A stretch of 64,000 bases of DNA from Pseudopyrenochaeta lycopersici. Its lineage: Eukaryota; Ascomycota; Dothideomycetes; Pleosporales; Pseudopyrenochaetaceae. The DNA lies in contig NHZP01000010.1 in the NCBI GenBank assembly GCA_003313425.1, positions 1,116,001-1,180,000 of the forward strand. Direction: 5' to 3'. Below the pieces are notes generated by a model. It was not told the DNA's origin. It worked only from the letters and a program-made list of their open reading frames with translations, and did no database searches. Shown here piece by piece: positions 10,900-23,239 of the stretch. The stretch's first letter is position 1. The number at the start of each line of letters is the position of its first letter. Both the position numbers and the translations under genes were made by a program.

Positions 10900-13800
10900 T
10901 TACTCTACTCTCTTAAGCCTTTATATTATATCTTAAAGGTTAAGCTACTCTCTAAATCTTTTAAACTATTACTTTAGTAAGCTCTTAGTTAGCCTATTAG
11001 CTAGCATATCGCTTATTTTAAGATAGAGTACTTAAAATAATCCTTTAGCGTACTCTTATTATAGCTACATATTCTGTATATCTATATAGCGCAGCTTTGT
11101 AGTTATTCTCTCGTTTTCGCCTGTTATAAGCCTAATCGTTTATTAGTTATTGTAAAAGATCTGCTAGACTACTCTAAGATTAAGGAGTAGCTTATAGAAG
11201 AACTGTTTTAGTGCTATAGACTCCTTAGCTGTATACGCTAGGGCGAGGAGCTCCGCTTTAGTTATTAATGTAGTTACTGTTAGTTACTGAGCTGCTTTCT
11301 AGATAACAGGGCCTCTAAAGAGCTTAACTATAAACCTATAGAATAATCTCCTTATGTCTACGTTATCTGTAAATAAAGCGTCTCCACATATTATTAGCTA
11401 AGCTCCTTAGCTAGCTCTATATTCTATCGCTAGGTTCTTTATTTAATATAGGTATATAATTACCTAATCTGCTACTTTAAAATAAGCTTTGCTTAGGTTT
11501 ATAAGGTAGTGCGAGAGCTGTAACGCAGCGTACGCTACATTAGGTCTTATTATAATTGCTGTGTATAAGATAAATTTTACTTACTCTTAGTAGTTCTTAA
11601 TCTCCTACTTAGTCGCGCTCCCTTAACTTAGAGTTAGCTGCTTAGTAGGTAGGGGTGTTAATAGGAAGTAAGTAGTGTTAGCAAGGTTAAACTTCGTGGC
11701 GATCTTGTCTATGTAGGAGTTATAAATAAGGGTAATCTTCCTAGCTACTCTGTCTCTAATTACTTGTATCCTAAGGAACTAGGTAACTAGTCCTTAGTCC
11801 TTAGCTCTATAGGTTGCCTTAATTAAATTAATTACTTAATAAGCTGCTGCTTTGTTACTGTAGTAATACATTACTAATATATTATCTACGTAAAATAGTA
11901 CTATTACACAGCGCTCGCGGTTATAGAACAGACACAGTTCTTCTTTTAAAGCTGTAAGACTAAGCTTTTAAAGGGTACCTAAGAACTCGTGATACTAGAG
12001 AACTAGCGAATCTCTTAGGCTATACAGTGCTTGTTTTAGCTGTACGCACTTGCCTAGCTTTGTGAAACTATCTAGAAGCTCGCAGTTAACGCTTAGTTAG
12101 TTGTCCCTCCGCGCGTTTAGAAAAGCGCCTGTAATATCTAGTTAGTAGACTTCTAGGTTAAATTAAGCTGCAATTACTATAGCTGTTTAAAATAATTATG
12201 CTGCGAGCGTAGCTACGTATATTAACTTAATTAAGTCCTTTGTCTAGAGATCTCCTCTTACGCAGATCCGCGCTTTATATTTCATAAAGTAACTATCCTT
12301 ATTAAGCTTATAGGTGAATACCTATTTAAGAGGGAGTAGTCTATTTTTTACCTTAACTTAATTAATCTCTACCTATGTCCCTTTCTTAAGCAGCGTATTA
12401 ATCTCTTTCTTAGCTGCTTATTTAAATAGAGCTCTATATAGGTAGCTATTTAGATCCTTCTATTTATTTAGTTCTTTTAGAAGTTAATTATAATATAATT
12501 ATTCTTCCTGCTCTTATTTTAGAAGTATAGCTGCAGTAATTACTGCGTGCAGCGTTTTATACTCCTTACTTCTTACTTTATAAGCAGCGTTTATAGTTAG
12601 GAAGTTTATTTAGAGGATCTCTCGCTTTCTTTAATTATCTAAACTATACAGTAAGCTGTCTTTATTAATTACTACGAGCTGCGCTTCCTTCCTTGCACCC
12701 CCTATCTAATCTAGTTTATTAGGATCCCTTAGGTCTTGTTTCTTAAGCCTGCAGCTCGCGCAGCTCGCTTCTCCCTAGATTTTATAATTATACGCTCGCT
12801 TTAGAGGTGCCTAATCTGCATTATATAGAGCCTAAGAATAAGGGCTCCTACTTTAAGAGGCAGGAGCTGTTTATTTAGCTTGTTAGTCTTTATAACCTTG
12901 TAATTTACCTAGCTTACCCCCTTCTTTAGTTAAGTATACTTCCTGTAAGTTACTAGTATAATTACCTTCTCCTTATTTCCTTAGAGGCTTGTTCTCCTTT
13001 ATCTCCCTCTAGCTCTCTAGCTCTAGGGTTAGCTTAGGAGATAGAAGACCTGTTTACTTATTTAGTCCTGCGTAGATCTCTAGAGGATTACTAGCCTAGC
13101 TTTCCTCTCGCGCAGTTAGTATTAGTCTAACGTCCTAATCTTTTAGTTAGCTAACTGTCTAATTATTTCTTTAAACTATAGCACCCCTAAGCTCTTACTT
13201 AGAGAACTAATAAGTTTCTTAGCCTTCTTACTTAATTGTTTGTTTAGGTAAGAGCTCTAGAATCTCTCTAGCGTATAGTACTTCGTCTAGCTTATAGAGA
13301 ACATAAATAATCTTTATAGCTTCTTCTGTTATAATTACAGTAATCTCCTTTTTATCTTTAAAGAACAGTTCTTTATTAAAGGTTACGTTTCTTATAGTAA
13401 TTACCTAATTAAGCTTTAGGACCCATATGCAGTATATATTAGATGCTCTGTATCTAACTAGGTAACCTATATAGCCCCTTAGGGTTACTTTAAACCCTCA
13501 CTTATTGCGTCTAGCTACTCTTTCCTTATTTAAAGGGTAAGCTTAGCAGCCGTACGCGTGTATCCCGCTCTAATTAGGTCTTAGATTAGCTGTAATATAA
13601 CGTACTTGCGCAGGGCTATACTATTAGAAGTACTGTGTGAACCATACGTTAAGCACCTCGTTTAGTAAGCTTAGATTATACGCTTATAAAGGGCTTATAT
13701 TGTATAGCTAAGCTGCTACTTCTATTATTTCTAGCTAGAGCTTTACTAGGAGCCTCGCTCCACTTCTTATTTTAATTAACTTAGTAATAATCTCTTAACC

Positions 13801-16100
13801 TACTCTTTCTAGGCCTCTATTTAGCTCGTAGGTATAGGCTAAAGAGAGCTCTATTTCTATTCCTTACTTCTTCGCCTACAGCTCGTAGGTTAAGGTGCCT
13901 CTCCACAGAAGTGTAGCTGTGTCTCCGTCTTACTATAGTTTACAGATCTTAAGCTAATACTAAGTCTTTACCCTACTTTAGAAGTTTATAAGGATCCTTA
14001 TAATCTCTGCAAGCGTTTTCTCTTATAGAGAGTATATAGTAATCTTTCTACTATAGTTATATTTAAGTAGGATAAACTATTATTCCCTAAGCCTTCCTGT
14101 TAGCATATTAAATAGATCCTATGCTACTCTCTAGAATAGCTAAAGTAATTATTCCTAAAGTCTCTATAAGATTACTTACTTTACATATATTATAGCGCAG
14201 TACTTACACTTTACACGCGCTATCCCTTTAATTTTCACGTTTCGCGCCTTCGTTACTAACGCTTAAAGAGCAGTAGGTCCTAAGTAACCTACTCTTAAGT
14301 ACTACAGCTCCTTAGAATTACTCCTTAGATAAGTTCTCTATAACCTTAGTTATAAGCGCTCTAGGATTACCGCGTTAATTAAGATATAAGAGTAAAGCTT
14401 ATACTTTAATTTAATAAAAGTAAGGTTATAAGCTCTCTTAAGCTTTATAAGAACTATATTCTGTTCTAGTATTCCTATACACAGTATATAATCTAATCTA
14501 AAATACTAGAGCTTTTTATTATTAAGACGAGCTTCTAATACTATATTTATATAGAAACCTTCTATAACTACTACTTCTTATAAAGTAAGATCTTCTATAT
14601 TCTTACCTCTTACTCTATATAGAGCTTCTTTAAGTACTCTAGTGCCTGTGCTTTAAATAAGAAACGCTTAAGTTCCTGCCTTAACTATTTATATACCCTG
14701 CGTCTTCTTAAAGCTTCCTAGTATAAGCAGATCCTTTATATTAATAAGGTGCGTAGCAGCTCTATTATTAAGGATAGTGCTTATTAAGAGGGGATAAGCG
14801 GCGAAGTCTATTATTACGTAAACGCCTAATAAGGAGCTTAGTAAAAACAGCCGTAAGTTAATTACTGCAGCTTAAATACTACTAGGGTAGGTAATTATTA
14901 GGAGCTCTGTCTTAGGAATTACTTAGCCTTTCTTTATTAGGCGGTCTTAGAGCTCCTTATATTCTTTACTTAAGAGCCACTTTATTATCTCCTCTTACTT
15001 ACTAGCTATTATAAGCGTTAATAATCTTATTATAACTACCTTTAAGGTATAGTACTCCTCTAGTACCTAATAGTAGTTAGAAGCTTTATTTAGCTTACAG
15101 GGGCACTTATATTACTTTTTTAGAGATTAGTACTCGTCTAAGTGTCCTCTAAACGTTATAAATACCTCTACTCGCCTCCTTTTTACGTGCACAGCGTGCT
15201 TATAGGTTATAACTAAGAAGATTTAGCCTAGCTTATCTAGTAAGATTATTAGTTCTCTAAGTGCCGTATTCTGCAGGATTTAATTATATATAGTCTATGC
15301 CTACTTAAGGGCGAGCTTTAGAGCTAGTGCCTCTAGGAAGTCTTACGCTGCGAGCTCTCCTTTTACTTTATAGAGATTGTACATTTTTACTTTTATATAC
15401 AGGGTGTTCTACTTCTAGTACTATGCTTCTAGCGTTATATTCCCCTGCTTTGCAATCTCTAGGTAATATTAGTATTCTACTCTAAGGTAGTTAATTATAC
15501 TAGCTTCTAAGGGAGCAAGCTTAACCTTAAGGGCTTAAATTAGAGCCTGCACAGTATACTTTTTCTAAGATATAAGCAGTATTATAATTAGCGCCATAAT
15601 CTCTATTAAGACAGTAGCTTAAACCTAATCTCTAACTTACTTTACGCGCTTATCCTTAATAGCTCTAGTACTTATTAATAATATATATTTCTTTAGCTCC
15701 TGCTAATAGAGCGCCTAAATTATCTTATTGCTTAAGTTATCTCTGCTGGCCTAAGCTCTCTCCTAAGAGAGCTACCTCCTTACTCTTTCTTTAGTTATAA
15801 CCTCTTTAATTATAGGGAGCTGTAAGATAGCGTTATAGGGATCTAGAGTATCTGCTCCTAATAGGTTAATTAAGTACTAGACTTACTTTACGTGTGCGTA
15901 ATATTAAAGCTGCATGTACTATTCTAGCTAGCTTATTTAATCCTTAAGCAGGATCTGTAGGATAGGCGTAGGCTTAGTAATTTTATTATCTATTTCGTAA
16001 GCGTTAATAACTTCTTAGACCTGTACACAGGGGTTATTTAGGTTAGAGTAGCAAGGTAACTGTTTACTAGCTCTTTAAGTTCGCAGAGAGAATTAACTTA
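10900..16100 (-). pseudogene. Copia gag-pol relic, left copy
   Basis: Mirror image of the right-arm pol: the RT equivalent lies at about 11840-12400 and RNase H at about 11130-11280. Outside 12820 it matches the right copy at every point compared. Inside 12820 each copy has its own C-to-T or G-to-A changes (for example a T/C difference at 12820, and several in 12830-12860 and 16085-16150). The frame is littered with TAA/TAG, so it is non-functional. Confidence 0.85.
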
Positions 16101-16126
16101 CGTCCTTAAAGCGCTGGGCTTATAAC
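16101..16126 (-). other. Copia primer-binding site (initiator tRNA-Met half-molecule type), left
   Basis: Immediately inside the 5' LTR the minus strand reads GTTATAAGCCCAGCGC. This matches the reverse complement of the initiator tRNA-Met anticodon arm (GTTATGAGCCCAGCGC) with one G-to-A change. Copia/Ty1 elements commonly prime from the anticodon side of tRNA-iMet. It fixes the transcription direction. Confidence 0.75.
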
Positions 16127-16478
16127 TGTAGAGGAAAAAGGGAGAGCTTAGTAATAGTTACCTAGGTAATCTATAAGATAGACTACTGTTTTGTCTAGGA
16201 GGCTTTGAGAGCTAGCTATATAAAGGAGAGCTGAGCACGGCCTATTACAGGGGCTATTATACGGTAGGAGCGTAAGCAGCGAGTACGCGTGCGCGTGCGC
16301 GCACGTGAGTCTACCTTCAGGTGTCTCCTGCGTAAGCTTGCACGTGAGCGCGCACGTGAGCGCGTACGTGAGCGCGCCCTTGAATGCACACAAAAGACGT
16401 GTCTCTCCAGGGTAAGCTCCTACGTCAGCGCGCACGTGAGCCTACCGTACCCTAGGTCACAGCGCGTTGTTTGCAACA
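16127..16478 (-). repeat. Copia 5' LTR, left arm
   Basis: 352 bp, same family and length as 9195-9546 but with scattered C/T and G/A differences. Followed outward by AGTAG, completing the target duplication. Its outer edge is exactly where homology with the right arm stops. Confidence 0.93.
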
Positions 16479-17476
16479 AGTAGCTAATAATAAGTAGTAG
16501 TAAGTTTTATTATATTATTTTATAGTAGTTATATACTAATTATACTAAATAATATAAGCTTATACCTATCTTTAATACTATATTTAATAAAAAAGATATC
16601 TTACTTAAAAGTAGTATACTATATATTATAAATAATAATAGTAATAAATATAAAGTAGAAGTTAACTATAACTCTAAAATTAATACTATATATAATAAAA
16701 AAGAAAGTAAGTATAAAACTAGTAGTAAGAAACTTAGTAGTAATTAGTCTAATAAAATAAATTTCTAAACCTTTTTTAATTTAGAAGTTAAAGAAGAAGA
16801 ATATTAAACTAGTTAAAAGTATATATTAGTCTAGTTTAAGTAGTAGTAATTATTATAACTAATAATCTTTTAGTATCTTTATTTTATAGCCTTTAGCTTT
16901 TATATTTAATAAGAGAAAAATATAAATAAAGTAAAGAATACAAATAATTATATTAAAATAAACTATTTCTTAAGCTATATTAAAATAGTATTACTTATAT
17001 ACTTTATTAAAGCATTCCAAATCTTATACTTTACTTAGTAACTACTTTATAATTATTATAATATATTATTATAGCTATATTCATATTATAGTACTTACTA
17101 CTTAACTTTTTTAGTTCTATACGTCTTTAACTAATTTAACCTTACTACTTCTTAAATTATTAAAAAGAATTAAACTACTTTTATTTTACTTAAATATCTA
17201 ATAATAGAAAATAAGTAAAATAAGATATAATAAGAAATTATTTGAAAGTAGAAAATATAGTATGATATAACTACTTAAGCGCTAAACTTATTATTAAAGA
17301 AACTACTATTAAGCTTATCTTTATATTATAGCTTAATATAAAGTTAATTTAGTAAAGCTATATAAATTATTAATAATTAACTCTATATACACTATTTTAA
17401 CTATAAATATATACTTTAATATCTAGTAGTTAATATAATTAGTACTAAGTACTTTTTAAATTACGAAAAATCTTAG
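16479..17476. other. RIP-flattened spacer DNA
   Basis: About 1 kb of very AT-rich DNA with essentially no CA/TG. It was the insertion target of both the left copia element and the outer gypsy element. No coding relic recognised, and no homology with the DNA inside the right arm's inner edge. Confidence 0.5.
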
Positions 17477-17778
17477 TGTAAGGCAGTTAACACGCACAGT
17501 TAAGACAGTCTTAGTTGAAGAAACTTAATTTAAAAGGAAATAGATAAAATAGCAGATACCTCTTACCTTTAGGAGAGAGGTGCTGCCTATATACATAAGC
17601 TAGAGTAGGCTAGTCCTAATCTAATTACCTAGCTTAGTAAAAGGTAAGAGGTAATAGTTACCTTTTACCTGCGTCTAGTAACTTAGTAGGATTATTACCT
17701 TTTACCTGCGTCTAGTAACTTAGAAGGATTAAACTCTTTTACTTACGTTTAGTAACCTAAAAGAATTAAACTCTAATA
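17477..17778 (-). repeat. Outer gypsy 3' LTR
   Basis: About 302 bp, aligning to 34877-35178 with many C/T differences. It contains three tandem ~35-bp units around ACCTGCGTCTAGTAACTT. This copy is more RIP-mutated than its partner. Confidence 0.8.
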
Positions 17779-17781
17779 TAA

Positions 17782-17795
17782 CCTCCTCCTTTAAA
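17782..17795 (-). other. Polypurine tract of the outer gypsy element
   Basis: The minus strand reads TTAAAGGAGGAGG directly before the LTR at 17477-17778. It is the expected plus-strand priming site and sets the element on the minus strand. Confidence 0.7.
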
Positions 17796-18119
17796 ATAGT
17801 AAGAGCCTTTAAACTAAGAGAAAGAAATATAAGATAAAATATAAGAAAACTATATATAACTAAGTCTCTCTAACTTAGTATATCTAGTAATAGGCTTTAT
17901 GTAGTACTATATATATCTAAATAGTTTAGTATATAAAATTACTAAGCTCTAAGATATTTTCTAATACTTCTACTTTATAATATAAAAATAGAACCTAAAG
18001 ACTTTTATATAATATATATAAGAGTAACCTTTATAGTTTTTATTTAGTTATAAGGTCTCTAGACGTAGCGCGTAAAGTAAAGCGTACTGCGCAAAGTAAG
18101 GGCTAAGGCAAGTAATTTC

Positions 18120-18222
18120 AAGGCCATAAATGCGTAAATTAAGGCTATAGGCGCGTAAATTAAGCTAGACTTGCGTAAGTTAAGGCTGCGTAAATTAAGG
18201 TAAAGACGCGTAATTTAAGGCG
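18120..18222. repeat. Tandem GCGTAAATTAAGG-like units
   Basis: At least five imperfect copies of GCGTAAATTAAGG within ~100 bp (variants GCGTAAGTTAAGG and GCGTAATTTAAGG) between the 3' LTR and the integrase region of the outer gypsy. It may be a 3' untranslated minisatellite; function unknown. Confidence 0.6.
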
Positions 18223-20079
18223 CGCTAACTTAGGTAATTTTTTAAATATCTTTATTACCGCTAAGATACTCTTCTATAGCTAGCCTGTCTTTATTAAGTA
18301 GTAACTAATTTAAAAGTATATAATAAGTAGGTAGCTTAGGCTTATTAGGCTGTTACTAATAAAATAGATAAGTATTATAGTTATTAGGGTACTTAGTTAC
18401 TAGGTGCTAGGTAGGTTTTAGGTATCTAGTCTATTTAATTAAGTACTACTACTTATACTTTTAGTAGCTTTTAACACTAGTTTCTTAGTAATTAAGAAAA
18501 TTATTAATAAGCTACTTATCTTAAACTTTACTATTAAGATTAATTACTTTAATAGCTACTAGCTAAGCTAGTACTTAATCTAGAAGCTCTTTTAAGAGTA
18601 TAGGCTAAAGAAGCTTAGAGTAAAATATAAGAAAAACTCTACTACCTAATATATTTAGTAAGAAGTCTAATTAATACGCCTAGCTATTATATATAACTCT
18701 TATAATATTATAAGGCCCTACCTACTTAAGGTTTAGCTTCTTTAACTTACGTTTAGTAGACTAATTAATTATATTAACTATAACTTAGTCTCTAACTATA
18801 TACTTTAGTACTAATTAGTAAGAGGTATTAGCGTAGTAAGCTTATTCTTATTAAGCTTATAGTATTTATTTTTATAAATAAGTAACTAGATCCGCGTAGG
18901 TATTTATAAGCTTATTTACTTAGATTTTATTACTAGCTATAGCGCTACTAAGCTTTTTATTATAGTTTTCTCTTAAGAATATACTACTATAAGAGTAATA
19001 TCTAAGATTTATAAAAAATAGTATTATACTTACAGTGCCCTTCTAAAAGTTCTCGCCGCGCTAGTGCGACGCGTACTATCACAACAACACTACCTTATAA
19101 AGATCTTAAAAGCTATCTATAAGGATAACTAATAAGACTATAAGGTTAGTTCTCTAGGATAGAGTAAGAGACTATATAGAAGGGGGTTTAATACTAAGAT
19201 AGTAAGAGAGCGCTTCTATAAAGAGTACTAAGGGTTTAAGAATAATTAGTATTACTATTACTATACTATAAAGTATAATATTAAGTTAAATATAATAATC
19301 TATAAAAGTTTATTATAGTAATATATATATATAACGCGCTTATCTTTAGTAGAATAAGTAGTTACGTAATATATAATAAAGTAGAATACTAGCGCTTTTT
19401 AACTAGTTACTAGTTCCTAAGGTACTTCCCTCTTAACTAAGATTTTAGATCTTAATACTATTCTCTTCCTTTTTTAAGATTTATCTTAAATTACGTAACG
19501 TTTAACTAGATTAGTTTAAAAGTAGTATACCTTATATTTATAGTAATATAAGATAAAATATTATCTAAGTCTTAGATTTATAATTTATGTCTTTATAATA
19601 AAATCTTTTATACTAAAACTATTACTAAATTTACTTATAATAAGTATTTTAAGAATAATATTATTTATTATATTATACTAAATTTAAATTTAAAATATAC
19701 TAAATATACTTATTAAGGGAAGCTATATATAAATATATTTTAAGCTTTTTTAGATAAAACTTATAAAGAGTAATAAAAGAAAGTAGATAATAATTAGAAG
19801 TTATTAGTAACTATAATTATATAGTTACTTTAGAATAAGGTAATCTTAAAGTAGGTAGAAGAAAGAGTATAAAAGAAGGCGTTATATCTAGTATTAGAGA
19901 TATATAATAATAGAGAGTTAGAGTTTACTAAAGAAGCTTTATATCTAGCTACTAATACTTTAGTTAGGTTCTCTCTAATAGTATAGTCTACTATAAGTAC
20001 TTTAAACTAACTAGTAACTTTAGTAGAGCTTAGTTAGGTTCTTACCTTCTAAGTTTATTATCTCTCTTTTTTTTTAGCT

Positions 20080-21402
20080 TCTTCTCTTTCCTAGTATTCT
20101 CTAATTTTTTTATTAGTAGTTTCTTAAATATTCTTCTAGTTCTTACGTACTCTTTAAGCTTAAGTATATTTTCTATTTAACTAAGTAACTAAAGTTTAGT
20201 TCTAAGTTATTAACTCTTCTATTTTATTAGTACTTTAGGATTTTCTTAACTTTAAACTTATTTTCTTTCTTTAAGTTATACTAAAATATTTTTTATAATA
20301 GTATCTTAAAGTTAGCTAGTTCTAACTTAGAGATATAAAAGTATAAGTAGATCTTTATATCTAGTAGTAGCTTAAGTATATAATTTATAAGTTTATTTTA
20401 TTCTTTAACTAAAAATAGTCTAACCTAATATAATTAAGTCTTTTACTTAGTTACTTATTATATAAATTTTTTATAAGTATACTTTATTCCCCTTCTTTAG
20501 CTAAAGTACTATTTTTATTTTCTTATTTTAGTAAGAGATACTATTATATTATACTTTCTTAAGGTTCTCTTAGAGTTATTTATATATTTTCTTTATTTTT
20601 TTTAGCTATTTTTATAGCTACTTTAGCTTTCTTACTAAAGTATATTTTTATAAAGAGATTAAAGTATCTCTTATAGTTAGTAAAAATAAGTATCTTTCTA
20701 GTTAATTCTAATAATTTATTATTATAGGCTAGTTATACTATTAGTAGTAATAAAGCTTAATTATTTTATTATTAGTTACTATAAATTCTTAAGTAGGTCT
20801 TTATTATTCTATTTATTCTTTCTATCTATCTATCTATCTATCTATTTATAAGTAATAGGCTATTAATAACTTTCTCTTTATCTTTATTATAGCTATTAGT
20901 ATAGACTAGAAGTTAGATATAAAGAGCGTATCTCTATTACTTATAATAAACTTAGGTATACTATAGTATTATATTAGTCTATCTAAAATAATAAATACTA
21001 GTTATTCTATATTATAGTTATTTCTAAATAGTATTATCTCTACTACTTTTATAAATCTATAAACTATATTAAAGATAGTATTATACTTAATTCCTATTAT
21101 AGAATCTTTAGTTAGTAGTAACTCTATTATAAAGTCTATAAAAATATCTACCTAAGGTTTATTAGGTAGCTCTATAGCTTATATTTCTTTATAGAGTATA
21201 TAAGTACTATATTTATTCTTATAATAGTCTACGTATTTCTTAATAAACTATTTAACTTTATTCTTTATAGTCTTAAAGCTATAGTATTACTATATAAGTT
21301 CTATTATTCTTTTAATTCTAAAATAACTATATACTAGGTTATTATAGTATTATTAGATAATTACCTCTTATAATTCTTTAGGTACTTTATGTTATAGTGC
21401 CG
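20080..21402 (-). pseudogene. Outer gypsy integrase relic
   Basis: Reading the minus strand from 21400 downward and ignoring TAA/TAG gives a Ty3/gypsy integrase: VPKEL near the zinc-binding start, IDFI carrying the first catalytic Asp (~21125), a SNRDTLF stretch for the second Asp (~20930), and QIERINR carrying the catalytic Glu (~20820). Many Trp, Gln and Asp codons are changed by G-to-A or C-to-T. A TATC microsatellite (about 20818-20852) overlaps the catalytic Glu region. The relic stops abruptly at ~21402 where another element is inserted. Confidence 0.75.
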
Positions 21403-22824
21403 CTGCAGCCCGGACATATAACGGCTGCTAAGGCCGCACGGAACACCATAGATTTAGTAGATATAAGTCAGACCCCTATAGCTGTACGTAGCTCCTTAAG
21501 CTACGTCTTATAATCTACCCTGTACTACCTATAACTACCCTCTTATAAGTAATATAGATACCCTACCTGCCTAAAATAGCTCTAACCCCGCCTGCTACCT
21601 CCGCCCCCTAACATTACGTAGCTCCCCTAATATATTAGAACTACTATTCTACTATACTCTTCTAAGAACACTAGAACTATTCCTATAGGCGTACTAAGAG
21701 GACTAGAATAGATAGTATAAAAAGATTACCTAGTTAAATAAGACTATAGAGGAAATATCGCAGTAGAATATAAGAGTAATATGCCTCTAAATATAAGCCC
21801 CTTAAGCTAAAGCTAGGCAACTAGGTAATACTAAGGTACTATTACAGATATTAGATATTAGGATACCTTAATAAGAAGGTTAGCTTTTAGAGGTTAAGCT
21901 TACTAAAGGTTCTTAGTAAAGTTAGTAATAACGCCTACTAGCTAGAGCTCCTAGATAATCTTAAGATACACCTAGTAGTATTAGTATAATAGCTAGAGCT
22001 ACTTCTAAAAGGAAGCAACTCTTATAGATAGGCTATTAAGACCTACTAAAAACTAGTAGACTTAGCTACTAATAAATACCTAGAATATAAGATAGAAAGA
22101 CTATTATTATAGTAGATTAGCTATAAGATAGGCTAACGTAAATATCTTATTAGATAGAAAGGTTAGGGATTAGTTTATAATTAATAGTATATATTAGTCT
22201 AGCTAGATAGAGCCCTAGAGGCTATAGTAGAATATAATACCCTTTATTTAAAGACTCTAGATAAATAACTAGCTTATAAAGCCTTTATAAAAAGATATAG
22301 AAGTAAAGGAAATTATACTAAAAGGATAACTAGTAACTAGCCTATTACAGAATTAATAGTAGCTCTCCTAGATTAAGTAGCTACTCCTAGCTTAACTAAT
22401 TAACTAGAGTAACAGCTACCTCCTATTATAATAGCTCTAAGACTACTAACCCTAGATATTAGCTAGTAAGGTAAATAACAGCCGCGCTAATAAACTAGGG
22501 TAGAGTTACGTCCTTAGTAAAAGAATATTAGGGCGACTATATATAAAACTATCTAAGGATTTAGACTTAACTATAATAGAAAGAAAGAAAAAGTATTAAG
22601 AAATAATACTATAGTCTAGATAATAAGACTCCTATTAAGAAGGAATAGCTATAACCTCTTCGCGCAGTAAATTAGGTATTTTACTTCTAGCTATATTTAG
22701 ATTAGTATTACTATATTAGTAGTATTCTATAAATAGATAGAACTACTATAACTCTTTAAGGTAATAGTTTAGTAATATAAACTTACTATATAAGAACTAC
22801 GCTATAGCTCTTATAGAGAATAGC

Positions 22825-23044
22825 TGTCACGAGAGGCTACGAGTAGGGATTTCAACGCTTAACTAATAGCTTGATTTTTATACTACGTACAATCTCAGGT
22901 GTAATACAAGACGTTGCGTAAAGAAGAGAAGAGAACAGAAACTCAGGTGCAGAAGAACTCAGGGGCTAGGCCTGTGCTCGAGCTCAGGCCTCGACAGGGC
23001 TAGCCAATTCAGGTGTTGCGGGAACCACGGTGGTTACCGTGACA
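22825..23044 (-). repeat. Chromovirus 3' LTR
   Basis: 220 bp, TGTCACG...CGTGACA. Preceded by target duplication ATAGC. Differs from the 5' LTR by G/A or C/T changes and a 2-bp indel. Confidence 0.93.
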
Positions 23045-23045
23045 G

Positions 23046-23060
23046 TACCCCCCTCTTACT
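23046..23060 (-). other. Chromovirus polypurine tract
   Basis: The minus strand reads AGTAAGAGGGGGGTAC immediately before the LTR at 22825-23044. Confidence 0.8.
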
Positions 23061-23239
23061 CTCGAGCTCCTGCGAGGGGTGTTCGTAGAGCAGTGTCGTT
23101 GCTAGTGTCAGGTTCGTGTCTTTGCGTAGTAAGGACTTTACTCTTACTCTTACGCAGTTTCAGGTGGCTCTGAGATGTTAGGGTACCTCTTATGGAAATC
23201 AGTCACGGCTTGATTGTCCTTCAGGTCTGCAGCAGGTTC

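Larger units (their letters stand above)
4275..16478 (+). repeat. Left arm of the giant inverted repeat
   Basis: A base at position x here pairs with 52603-x in the right arm. Checked by eye at many points: both copia LTRs, the A-tract-rich segment near 5941, the GC island at 7849, the lysine/glutamate-rich tract near 10560, and 12421-12780. All of these are identical after reverse-complementing. Outside 4458 and inside 12820 the arms remain homologous but differ. The inner end coincides exactly with the outer edge of the copia 5' LTR. Confidence 0.95.
9195..16478 (-). mobile_element. Complete Ty1/copia retrotransposon, left copy
   Basis: 7284-bp element with 352-bp LTRs (TGTTGC...TCTACA on its own strand) and a perfect 5-bp target duplication AGTAG at 9190-9194 and 16479-16483. 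It is transcribed on the minus strand: the primer-binding site lies next to the LTR at 16127-16478, and a G-rich tract (ACCTGGGGGG) precedes the LTR at 9195-9546. Its pol relic mirrors the right-arm copy, where copia protease, integrase-region, RT and RNase H motifs are readable. Stops are nearly all TAA/TAG at expected CAA/CAG or TGG codons, so RIP rather than frameshifting killed it. Confidence 0.93.
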
